From positions 1 through 42,960 of the forward strand of contig JAFWQF010000050.1 of NCBI GenBank assembly GCA_017509205.1: 42,960 nt of DNA. The letters are read 5' to 3'. Every line of letters begins with the position of its first letter. Position 1 is the stretch's first letter. Origin of the DNA: Clostridiales bacterium. Its GTDB lineage: Bacteria; Bacillota; Clostridia; Saccharofermentanales; Saccharofermentanaceae. The notes under the pieces were generated by a model, which saw only the letters and a list, made by a program, of their open reading frames with translations, was not told where the DNA came from and searched no databases. Both the position numbers and the translations under genes were made by a program. This document shows, in pieces, positions 32,123-40,017 of the stretch.

Positions 32123-35107
32123 ATGAAGGAGTTGGACTCACTGGGACAGGGAAAAAAGGCTTCCGCAGCCGCCAAAAAGGCAAAGGAACCGGAACTTGCC
32201 CTTAGGAAGAGACAGAAGATCGACCGCCGCCCGTTCCTGGCATTTTTACTGGCGCTGCTGCTCTATGCTTTTGTTACTTTGATCTGCAACAAGTATCCTG
32301 CAGGCGAGTATTCGTTCATGTTAAGTGACTTAAGGGCCCAGTACGGACCTTTTCTCGCGCTCAACAGGTCAAGGATCCTGAGCCTCGGAGGTTCACAGCA
32401 TCTCATAAACAACCTCACTTATTCGTTCCAGCTGGGTCTCGGAAAGAATTTCATGGGTTCATTCGGATACTACATGGCAAGTCCGCTGAACTTCCTGTAT
32501 CTTCTGTTCGAACCTGCCCAGATCGACATGGTCGTCGTTCTGCTCGTAGTACTCAAACTGAGCCTTTCCTCGGCTTTTATGTGCCTGTTCCTGACGACCA
32601 GAGCCGAAAACTCCAAGAGCAACTGGCCGGTCATGCTCGGAATGGTATATGCATTCTCTCTCTATGCGCAGGCATTCGCGTTTCAGATTATGTGGCTTGA
32701 CGGCTACATGCTCCTCCCGCTGCTGCTCTATTTCGTTGAGAAGTTCATTCACAAACGCAGATATGCGGGAATAATAATCACGCTGCTCGTTCTCTTCGTA
32801 TCCAATTATTACATCGCATACATGGTGGGAATCTTCAGTTTCCTTTACCTGACGGTGAGACTGATCTCCCTGAAGACAGATATCAAAAAGGCGCTCGGCA
32901 CCATAGTCAGATATGTTCTGACGGCTGGATTTACCGGAATGTGCACAGCGGTCCTCATTCTTCCCGTAGGTATCGACACGATCGTCAACAGCGACAAGAC
33001 AAAGGCATCCGGAGATCCCGACCTTGTCATGTATTCTCCGCTGACTTTCATCAAGATGTTCCTGATGGGCGAGCCCAAGGAATTCGGCGACGTGCTCCCC
33101 GGAAACTATCCGTTCCTGTTCCTGAGCCTCATGATCACGGTGGCCGTCATCATCTATCTCGTAAGCAAGGCCTTCAGCGGACGCGAAAAGATCATTCACA
33201 TACTCTGCCTGATCGGCGTCATCCTTTCGACAGGCTTTTACTATTTCGACATCGCATGGCAGGTGTTTGACTCACCGAACTGGTTTGCACACAGGCACGC
33301 ATTCGTGTTCCTGCCGGTCTTCCTCGTCATCACTCTCAAGGTCCTTGAGCACATGAGTGAAGTCGGCTTTAAGGACATAACGAAGACGGCAGTCATCATA
33401 TCCTCGGGTCTGATAATAGTCTATGCGGTCGGCGCGTTTAAAGGCGAAGACAGGATCTTTGTCTACAATCTCGTATTCATTCTCGTTTACTGCGCAATGG
33501 CTGCGGGATACGGCATCAAAAAGTGGCCTGACCAGTTAAGGGATATCCCGAGGGTAATCTCACCGATGCTTGCTGTATTCGTCGGTTTTGAACTTGTTTT
33601 CGCGGGACCGATGCTCACATCGCAGATCGAGAGCTTTACCATGTTCCTCGGAAACGCAAGGGAATACATCTCGAGCATCCATTCGTTCGAGGAATTCGGA
33701 CAGAAGGCGGACGCCCAGAATGCGCAGCTCGGCGCTGTCAGGGCAGAGACTGAGCATGTTTCGGGATACTATCCGCTCTATTATGTCGAAGAGGGTGAGC
33801 AGATCTACGGAAACTTCCGCAATGTGTCTTTCTTCAACTCCAATTCGAACAAGCAGATGCATCACTTCCTCAAGCAGCTCGGACATCCCGTAAACTATAA
33901 TTACTTCGCTGTTGCATATGACCAGATAATCCCCTCGAACGACGCATTCCTTTCCGTAGGAAGCATCGCGAGCAGAAGAGACGTCTCTTTCTATGAGAAA
34001 ACGGGCACCGATTCATATGGTAACGGTTTGAATTTCTACAAGGCTGGAAAGACTCTGCCGATAGCGTTTGCGGCATCATCCTCCGCTGAGAAGTTTGATT
34101 TCTACAAGCTCGAAAAGACGGCAGACAACAAGAATTACATGGCTTTCCAGAATGAATGGTATGCATCCATGTTCCCGGAAAGCTTTACGCAGGATTTCTT
34201 CGTTACTTTGGACGGCAGCGACGTTCCGGAACCCGTAATCAAGAACGGAATCTTCTACAACCAGAACGACTACAAGACCCGTGCAGACATCATGAGGGAC
34301 CAGAGCTCAGGCAAAGTTCCCGGCACTTCCGAAAGCAAGTATGAAGGCTCGGAAGAGAGCAAATCTGCACCTGTCCAGTACGATGACCCGCTCGGATTTG
34401 AAACCGGAATCGCCAAGGAACTCAATGCGAAGCTCAAGACGATCTACCGTGAGAATTCTAAGATCCCGATAATGATCGAATACAAGTTCAAGGCTCCCAC
34501 GGATAAAGAGCTCTATTGCAATGTTTCGACCGCAAGGATCATGAATGCCACGGATGTCTATGTCAACGGCATCAGGATCAACAATTTTGAGAGCGACGCA
34601 TACTATTCGCAGATCTTCAGGATCGGTTCGTTCGCAAAGGGTGAAGACGTGACCGTCACGTTCCTTTCGGATGCACCGGAGTGGTCATATCTCGATATCA
34701 GGTTCGGATATTTCGATTATGATCTTTTCGAAAAGCAGCTCGAGACGGTCGATCTCACCAAGGTTAAGACCGAGGTTCTCGAGGACGGTTATGCGAAGCT
34801 TGCGGTAAACGGCCTTAAGGCTGGTGAGATGGTCATCACAACGATTCCCGCGGAAGACGGATGGACTCTGAAGATCGACGGACAGACTGCAGAGCTTTCG
34901 AATTATCAGAATGCTTTCCTGGCATTTAAGTGCCCTGAAGGTGCGCATACAGTCGAGCTCAGTTTCGTTGCACCCGGACTCAAGGCGGGAGCAGCTGTTT
35001 CCTGTGCGGGAGTGGTATGTCTTGCGGCATTCGTTCTTATCGACAGGACGGTTTTTAGTAAGCGTAAAAATGTAAACAAAAATACAGAGGTTAAAACGGA
35101 GGTTTGA
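32123..35107 (+). CDS. YfhO family membrane protein (teichoic-acid or wall-polymer glycosylation)
   Basis: A 994-residue protein. After a Lys/Ala-rich cytoplasmic start (1-38) come about 12-13 membrane helices (to about 510), then a large outer region (about 510-955) with beta-rich parts, and a last membrane helix (about 960-980) with a short basic tail. The first outer loop NKYPAGEYSFMLSDLRAQYGPF and the KNFMGSFGYYMASPLNFLYL block are typical of YfhO, which in Bacillus and Listeria acts as the outer-face glycosyltransferase that decorates lipoteichoic acid from a lipid-linked sugar. It stands divergent to a CsbB-like enzyme that would make that lipid-linked sugar. The flippase GtcA is not in the window. 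GGAGGG and AGGGGAA precede the ATG. The gene overlaps the start region of the mutase downstream. Confidence 0.88.
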   Translation: MKELDSLGQGKKASAAAKKAKEPELALRKRQKIDRRPFLAFLLALLLYAFVTLICNKYPAGEYSFMLSDLRAQYGPFLALNRSRILSLGGSQHLINNLTYSFQLGLGKNFMGSFGYYMASPLNFLYLLFEPAQIDMVVVLLVVLKLSLSSAFMCLFLTTRAENSKSNWPVMLGMVYAFSLYAQAFAFQIMWLDGYMLLPLLLYFVEKFIHKRRYAGIIITLLVLFVSNYYIAYMVGIFSFLYLTVRLISLKTDIKKALGTIVRYVLTAGFTGMCTAVLILPVGIDTIVNSDKTKASGDPDLVMYSPLTFIKMFLMGEPKEFGDVLPGNYPFLFLSLMITVAVIIYLVSKAFSGREKIIHILCLIGVILSTGFYYFDIAWQVFDSPNWFAHRHAFVFLPVFLVITLKVLEHMSEVGFKDITKTAVIISSGLIIVYAVGAFKGEDRIFVYNLVFILVYCAMAAGYGIKKWPDQLRDIPRVISPMLAVFVGFELVFAGPMLTSQIESFTMFLGNAREYISSIHSFEEFGQKADAQNAQLGAVRAETEHVSGYYPLYYVEEGEQIYGNFRNVSFFNSNSNKQMHHFLKQLGHPVNYNYFAVAYDQIIPSNDAFLSVGSIASRRDVSFYEKTGTDSYGNGLNFYKAGKTLPIAFAASSSAEKFDFYKLEKTADNKNYMAFQNEWYASMFPESFTQDFFVTLDGSDVPEPVIKNGIFYNQNDYKTRADIMRDQSSGKVPGTSESKYEGSEESKSAPVQYDDPLGFETGIAKELNAKLKTIYRENSKIPIMIEYKFKAPTDKELYCNVSTARIMNATDVYVNGIRINNFESDAYYSQIFRIGSFAKGEDVTVTFLSDAPEWSYLDIRFGYFDYDLFEKQLETVDLTKVKTEVLEDGYAKLAVNGLKAGEMVITTIPAEDGWTLKIDGQTAELSNYQNAFLAFKCPEGAHTVELSFVAPGLKAGAAVSCAGVVCLAAFVLIDRTVFSKRKNVNKNTEVKTEV

Positions 35108-35109
35108 TC

Positions 35110-36897
35110 ATGGGCTATTTGGAAGAGTACAAGCTTTGGAGCACAGATCCCTTTTTCGATGAGGGAACAAGAAATGAGCTTATCGCCATCAAGGATGACG
35201 CTAAGGAGATAGAGGACAGATTCTACAGGGATCTTGAGTTCGGTACCGCGGGATTAAGAGGCGTTCTTGGCGCAGGCACCAACAGGATGAATGTCTACAC
35301 GGTCGCAAAGGCTTCCGAGGGACTTGCAAAATACATCCTTTCCGAAGGCGAGGATGCGATCAAGAGAGGCGTTGTCATTTCTTATGACTCCAGACACTTC
35401 TCACCTGAGTTCGCGCAGATCACTGCTCAGGTACTTGCCGCAAACGGCATCCCCAGCAAGCTTTCCGATGAGCTCAGGCCCGTTCCGGTCCTTTCTTTCT
35501 CGGTAAGATACTTCAAGGCTTTCGCAGGCGTCATGATCACGGCTTCACACAATCCTGCGAAGTATAACGGTTACAAGGTCTACGGTGAGGACGGCGGCCA
35601 GGTTCCCCCTGAAGCAGCAGATGCCGTACTCGCAAACATCAGTGACATCAAGGACATCAGGACCGTCAAGATGATGGACCTCGATGAGGCAAAGGCAAAA
35701 GGACTTGTCACGGAGTTCGGACCTGAAGTCGACAAGGCTTACACCGAAATGCTCACAAAGCTCGTCGTAGATCCTGAAGCGATCGCAAGACAGGCTGACA
35801 TGAGCATCGTCTACACACCTCTGCACGGATCGGGCAACAAGCCTGTCAGAAGGATCCTCGAAGCTGTCGGCTTCAAGAACATCCACATCGTCGCTGAGCA
35901 GGAGAAGCCCGACGGAGCATTCCCGACGGTAACTCTGCCCAACCCCGAGAACCCTGATGCGCTTTCAATGGCCATCGAACTTGCAAAGAAGACAAACGCT
36001 TCTCTCGTTTTCGGTACAGACCCCGACTCAGACAGGATCGGTGCCGCTGCAAGGATCGAGAACGGCGGTGAGGTCACATACAAGTGCTTTACCGGCAACC
36101 AGATGGGTCTCATGCTCCTCGATTACATCCTCGATGCAAAGCAGCGGGCAGGCAAGCTTCCCAAGGATTCATTCGCCGTAACCACGATCGTTTCTTCCAA
36201 GCTCGCAGGTGCCATCTGCGCTGCTTTCGGCGTTGAGCTCCAGGAAGTTCTCACGGGATTCAAGTTCATTGGCGAGCGGATCAAGCTTGACGATGAGTTC
36301 GGCAGCAAGCACTTCCAGTTCGGTTTCGAAGAGAGCTACGGATATCTTTCCGGACGCGACGTCCGCGACAAGGATGCCGTTGTTGCCGCAATGCTCATCT
36401 GCAACATGGCAGCAGCTTCATTTGAGAAGGGCGAGACTCTCGCTGACCGTTTGGCTCATGTTTACGAGAAGTACGGCTACGGCTTCGAAGAGGCTGTAAG
36501 CGTTACTCTCGAAGGCAAGGAAGGCATCGAGAAGATCCAGAACAGCATGAAGGAATTAAGGAGCGAGCTCGAATCTGTCACTGACGTCAAGGCATCCGAG
36601 ACTCTGCTCGGCGGCCCGAAGGTCCTCGCGGTAAGGGATTACAAGACATCCAAGAGATACGATTTCTCCGGCAGCGAAGTTAAGATCACACCCATCGATC
36701 TGCCGAAGTCCAACGTTCTTCTCTATGAGCTCGGAGGCGAAAAGGGACTCGACTGGGCATGCGCAAGACCTTCCGGAACAGAGCCTAAGCTCAAGATCTA
36801 TTTCGGCGTCTACGATTCATGCGAGGCAGAGGCAGTCATGAGACTTGCTTCCCTTAAGACTGAAGTTTCAGAATACGTTGAGGCGAAACTCAAATAA
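35110..36897 (+). CDS. Alpha-phosphohexomutase (phosphoglucomutase/phosphomannomutase)
   Basis: Interconverts hexose 1- and 6-phosphates, supplying glucose-1-phosphate for UDP-glucose or mannose-1-phosphate for GDP-mannose. The 595-residue length fits the PgcA-like group. The phosphoserine loop is TASHNPAKYNGYK (catalytic Ser near residue 145). The magnesium loop is DPDSDR, the sugar-recognition loop is FGFEESYGYL, and the phosphate-binding loop CARPSGTEPK is near the C-terminus. I chose ATG 35110 because GGAGG (35098-35102) is 7 bases upstream; an in-frame TTG at 35104 is too close to it. It follows YfhO without a gap, which supports a link to wall-polymer sugar supply. The stop overlaps the convergent HAD gene by 8 bases. 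Confidence 0.93.
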   Translation: MGYLEEYKLWSTDPFFDEGTRNELIAIKDDAKEIEDRFYRDLEFGTAGLRGVLGAGTNRMNVYTVAKASEGLAKYILSEGEDAIKRGVVISYDSRHFSPEFAQITAQVLAANGIPSKLSDELRPVPVLSFSVRYFKAFAGVMITASHNPAKYNGYKVYGEDGGQVPPEAADAVLANISDIKDIRTVKMMDLDEAKAKGLVTEFGPEVDKAYTEMLTKLVVDPEAIARQADMSIVYTPLHGSGNKPVRRILEAVGFKNIHIVAEQEKPDGAFPTVTLPNPENPDALSMAIELAKKTNASLVFGTDPDSDRIGAAARIENGGEVTYKCFTGNQMGLMLLDYILDAKQRAGKLPKDSFAVTTIVSSKLAGAICAAFGVELQEVLTGFKFIGERIKLDDEFGSKHFQFGFEESYGYLSGRDVRDKDAVVAAMLICNMAAASFEKGETLADRLAHVYEKYGYGFEEAVSVTLEGKEGIEKIQNSMKELRSELESVTDVKASETLLGGPKVLAVRDYKTSKRYDFSGSEVKITPIDLPKSNVLLYELGGEKGLDWACARPSGTEPKLKIYFGVYDSCEAEAVMRLASLKTEVSEYVEAKLK

Positions 36898-37723
36898 ATG
36901 AAGACACCGTGGGAATGACGAATTCGTCCACGGCTTTGGCAAAACCCATTTCAGAAACGGCCGCCGTTATATGCGCGGCCGCTTTTTTTGCGCCGTCGCA
37001 GGCGTTGCCCATGGCTATTCCGTAAGCCGCATCGGCGATCATGGAAATGTCGTTGTCGGAATCCCCGATGGCAAAAGTCATGCTGCGGGGTATCTCAAGA
37101 TAGTCTGCCAGATCGAGCAGGGCTTTGCCTTTGGATACTCCCGCGGTCATTATGTCGTAGAAGGTCGGGCCGGATGAGATCACTGTGAGATCTTTGTCGG
37201 TGTTGATCTTTCTGCATACTTCTTCGGGCGTGTCTATCAGAAGGAATTTGTTGAAGGGAGGAAGATCATCCCTTTTCCAGCAGTCGTCGTCAAGGTCAAA
37301 GAGCGGAGCCTGCTTGGCCGGCTCAACGTCTTTGTTGTAGTCTTCGCAGAAGAATCTCCTCTTGGAGCACTTCGTGAAATATATTCCGTTGACGGAGTAA
37401 AGTGTGGCATTGACCCTGTTTTCGATCATGAGGCGCAGGAGTTCGCGTGCTTTGGAATCCGTGAAATCCATGGACATGATGTCTTTGCGTTCAACCGGGT
37501 CAAAGAGTGCGCCGCCGTTACCGGTGATTATAGGTATGTCTATGCCGAGGCGTTCTGCGAACTTGCCGACCAGAAAAGATGACCTGCCGGTGGCGATGGT
37601 GAAGGCTATGCCGTTCTCCTGAAGACGTTTTACCGCGGCGACGTTTTCGGCCGGGACGTCCTCTCCGGGCAGCAGCAGCGTAAAGTCCATGTCAGCTGCC
37701 AGAACAGCCTTGTATCTCGTCAT
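36890..37723 (-). CDS. HAD superfamily phosphatase, Cof type
   Basis: A 277-residue cytoplasmic hydrolase, probably acting on sugar phosphates or similar small phosphoesters. Motif I reads ADMDFTLL with nucleophile D11 and acid D13; the usual Gly of DxDGT is Phe here, a small departure. Motif II is the Thr in TIATGR, and motif IV is GDSDNDISMI near the C-terminus. A Cof-type C2 cap lies between. I chose ATG 37723 because GGAGG (complement of 37734-37738) is 10 bases upstream, while the in-frame ATG at 37732 is only one base from it. It converges on the phosphohexomutase with an 8-base overlap, so each transcript may read antisense into the other. Confidence 0.9.
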   Translation of the reverse strand: MTRYKAVLAADMDFTLLLPGEDVPAENVAAVKRLQENGIAFTIATGRSSFLVGKFAERLGIDIPIITGNGGALFDPVERKDIMSMDFTDSKARELLRLMIENRVNATLYSVNGIYFTKCSKRRFFCEDYNKDVEPAKQAPLFDLDDDCWKRDDLPPFNKFLLIDTPEEVCRKINTDKDLTVISSGPTFYDIMTAGVSKGKALLDLADYLEIPRSMTFAIGDSDNDISMIADAAYGIAMGNACDGAKKAAAHITAAVSEMGFAKAVDEFVIPTVSSFI

Positions 37724-37765
37724 TTCAAGCATTCCTCCGTACTTCGCGTGAAGTATAAACAATTT

Positions 37766-37794
37766 TACCTCAGGTATAGGGCAAATATGAGGTA
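37766..37794. promoter_or_regulatory. Inverted repeat between divergent HAD and VanW genes, operator-like
   Basis: TACCTCA (37766-37772) and TGAGGTA (37788-37794) form a perfect 7-bp inverted repeat 15 bases apart, and the TGAGGTA arm is followed by TTTTTG. On the minus strand a consensus -35 TTGACA (complement of 37799-37804) lies just upstream, so the repeat covers the spacer and possible -10 region of a promoter toward the HAD gene. It may be an operator or a weak hairpin. Confidence 0.4.
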
Positions 37795-37805
37795 TTTTTG
37801 TCAAA

Positions 37806-37836
37806 TTGATTATTCGGCGTTTTTTAATATTATAAT
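37806..37836 (+). promoter_or_regulatory. Predicted promoter of the VanW-family gene
   Basis: TTGATT (37806-37811) with TATTAT at 37828-37833 (16-base spacer), overlapping TATAAT at 37831-37836 (19-base spacer), about 60 bases before the ATG. A small repeat, TTCCGGTAACCGGGA, lies in the leader after it. Confidence 0.45.
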
Positions 37837-37894
37837 AAGTGAGTTCCGGTAACCGGGACTGTTTGTGTGTGCTATTAAATAACGAGGACATAAT

Positions 37895-39775
37895 ATGAAA
37901 AAAGTTGATGCCCGCGGTTCAGGCGCAGAAAAGAAGCGTTCTGACAAGGGACAGAAGAATACGGAAAACAAGCTGAGCGTCAGAAAGGAATCCGGCGCGA
38001 AGCTTTCACTGCCTGAAAAAGCCGGCAAGACCCAGTCAAAGGAGATCGCTCCCGCGAAGAAATCAAATGAGGTCGATTACAGCCTTCTCGGCGTAACCGA
38101 TAAGAAGCGCCAGCAGATCAAGGTTAAGCAGGCCAAGCAGAAAGAGGCTGAAGAGAATTACAAGAAGCGTACCGGCAAGAAGAGGATCCCTCTTGCATAC
38201 ATTATCTTTGCACCCTTTGTACTGCTTGCGGTAATCGTAACCGGTTATTTCGTTTATCTTGTTAATTCGGGTTATTTCAGAGAGACCATCGTTGCCAGCA
38301 TGGCTGACGGAAGCACGGCAAATCTCTTCGTTGAAGATGCGCTTTCATATCTTTCCACGGATAAGTTCTTTGCAGGCACCAAGATCGACGGCATCGACGT
38401 CGGTGGCATGACAAAAGAACAGGCCAAGGCTGCAGTGGTTGCTGCACAGCCCAAGTCACCCGAGAGAGTTGCCATCTCGCTCTCACTCGACGGCAAGGAA
38501 TATGATCTCGATTTCTCCAATGTTACCTTTGAGTACAACACTGACGATGTCATAAACGAAGCTTACAGTCTCTACAGACTGCAGGGAGATGAGGACAACT
38601 CGAAGCTTACCGAGTACTTCAACGGTGTTCAGGCCCTCAAGGTCGATCCCAAGGAATACCAGACAGCTTACACGGTTAAGCACGAGGGTGTTGAAGAGAC
38701 CGTTAAGGAACTCCTCAGCAAATTCCATCTCGAACCCGAAAATGCTTCCATCAGCACTTTCGATACCGACAGCCGTGCATTTACGATCATTCCTGAGAAG
38801 AAGGGCTACAACATCAACATCCCCGCAACGACCGAGAAGGTCAAGCAGATGCTCGATTCCAGAAACTATGTAGGTTCTGTTCTCGTTGAAGCTGAGATCA
38901 TCTCACCTGAGATCACGGAAGCATCTATCAACGCTACATTCGGCCGCATCAGCTCATGCACTTCCAAGACGACCAGGAACGCTAACCGTAACAATAACAT
39001 CAAGAAGGCATGCGCTTACATGAACGGCTACATCCTTAAGCCTGGCAAAGAGTTCTCCTTCAACAAGGTCGTAGGACAGAGAACCGCAGCAAGAGGCTTC
39101 AAGGAAGCTACGGTCATTGCAGGCGGACAGTACGAGCAGGGATTGGGCGGAGGAATCTGCCAGGTCAGCTCCACACTCTACAATGCCGTCATCAAGGCAG
39201 GCCTTACTGCATCAGAGCGTCATCCTCACGCATTCCCGTCAACATACCTGCCCCTCGGTCAGGATGCTACCGTTGACTATCCTCATCTCGACTTTAAGTT
39301 TAAGAACACCACGGACGGCGAGATCATTGTCGTTGCATGGTGGAGCAAGAGCGACAGGATCTGCCACGTTGAGCTTTACGGAAAGAAGCTCCCTGACGGA
39401 CAGACGATCAAGTTCGAGTCCAAGACAACTTCAAAGGGCAAGACACCTTCAAAGGTCGAATATGTTGAAGATCCCGATATGAAGGTAGGCGATAAGGAAG
39501 TCCTGAGAACAGCTCATAATGCCTGCACCGTTGTTTCATATCAGGTCTGGTATGACAAGTCAGGCAAGGAGATCAAGAGAAAGAAGATCGCCACATCGAA
39601 CTTCAGGGCATATACCAAGAAGGTCGCAGTAGGTACGCTCCTGCCCAACGGTAAGCACGCAAAGCTCAATACGAGCACGGGAGAACTCTCCGGAATACCG
39701 ACGGCAACACCTAAACCCACAAAGGCCAAGGCTACGAAGGCACCTACCAAGGCACCGGCAAATAACGACGGCTGA
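37895..39775 (+). CDS. VanW family envelope protein with peptidoglycan-binding-like domains
   Basis: A 626-residue membrane-anchored protein. It has a long Lys-rich cytoplasmic N-terminus (1-98), one membrane helix (about 100-124), and an outer part. Residues about 160-330 look like the four-helix 'PG_binding_4' repeats often found before VanW: GIDVGGMTKEQAKAAV and a later ATTEKVKQML copy. The VanW domain follows (about 345-490; FGRISSC, PGKEFSFNKVVGQRTAARGF and GGGICQVSSTLYNA with its conserved Cys). Then comes a G5-like beta stretch, and the C-terminus is a Pro/Thr/Lys-rich tail (PTATPKPTKAKATKAPTKAP) that may cross the wall. The role of VanW proteins is not established. GAGGA precedes the ATG, and a strong terminator follows the gene. 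Confidence 0.88.
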   Translation: MKKVDARGSGAEKKRSDKGQKNTENKLSVRKESGAKLSLPEKAGKTQSKEIAPAKKSNEVDYSLLGVTDKKRQQIKVKQAKQKEAEENYKKRTGKKRIPLAYIIFAPFVLLAVIVTGYFVYLVNSGYFRETIVASMADGSTANLFVEDALSYLSTDKFFAGTKIDGIDVGGMTKEQAKAAVVAAQPKSPERVAISLSLDGKEYDLDFSNVTFEYNTDDVINEAYSLYRLQGDEDNSKLTEYFNGVQALKVDPKEYQTAYTVKHEGVEETVKELLSKFHLEPENASISTFDTDSRAFTIIPEKKGYNINIPATTEKVKQMLDSRNYVGSVLVEAEIISPEITEASINATFGRISSCTSKTTRNANRNNNIKKACAYMNGYILKPGKEFSFNKVVGQRTAARGFKEATVIAGGQYEQGLGGGICQVSSTLYNAVIKAGLTASERHPHAFPSTYLPLGQDATVDYPHLDFKFKNTTDGEIIVVAWWSKSDRICHVELYGKKLPDGQTIKFESKTTSKGKTPSKVEYVEDPDMKVGDKEVLRTAHNACTVVSYQVWYDKSGKEIKRKKIATSNFRAYTKKVAVGTLLPNGKHAKLNTSTGELSGIPTATPKPTKAKATKAPTKAPANNDG

Positions 39776-39810
39776 TATCCGAAGTTCTCAAATTAACGGA
39801 AACTGCATAC

Positions 39811-39845
39811 AGAGGCTGTGATCCATATGGATCGCAGCCTCTTTT
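39811..39845 (+). terminator. Strong rho-independent terminator after the VanW gene
   Basis: A 14-bp stem, AGAGGCTGTGATCC (39811-39824) with GGATCGCAGCCTCT (39829-39842) and one T-G pair, an ATAT loop, then TTTT. It separates the VanW gene from the nifJ promoter. Confidence 0.9.
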
Positions 39846-39910
39846 GACGGATGGCCCGCAGCAGTCCTTCAATAAACAAAAAACTTATTATTAATTTGTT
39901 TGTTTTATGA

Positions 39911-39939
39911 CTGCCAATAATTAAATAAGGGTTTATAAT
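39911..39939 (+). promoter_or_regulatory. Predicted promoter of the pyruvate:ferredoxin oxidoreductase gene
   Basis: CTGCCA (39911-39916), a 17-base spacer and TATAAT (39934-39939), about 78 bases before the ATG. The perfect -10 and the gene's codon bias suit high expression. The AT-rich stretch before it (39873-39906) has imperfect AAACAAA and TTTGTTT arms. Confidence 0.6.
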
Positions 39940-39957
39940 AGACAATGTTTTGTAGAC

Positions 39958-39985
39958 TGACATCAGAGTGCTCGCACTCTGGTCA
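39958..39985 (+). promoter_or_regulatory. 5'-leader hairpin before nifJ
   Basis: CAGAGTG (39964-39970) and CACTCTG (39975-39981) form a 7-bp stem with a CTCG tetraloop, extended by TGAC/GTCA (39958-39961 with 39982-39985) across a two-base bulge. It begins about 19 bases after the -10 box and ends 32 bases before the ATG, leaving the AAAGGAGA ribosome binding site free. It fits an mRNA-stabilising 5' hairpin. Confidence 0.5.
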
Positions 39986-40017
39986 AAGTTAAAATTTTCC
40001 AAAGGAGATCCAAGTTT

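Noticed and set aside
39870..39910. Rex-type redox operator before nifJ
   Set aside because: The AAACAAA and TTTGTTT arms are AT-rich and imperfect and do not match TTGTTAA-n6-TTAACAA. I cannot support a Rex site.
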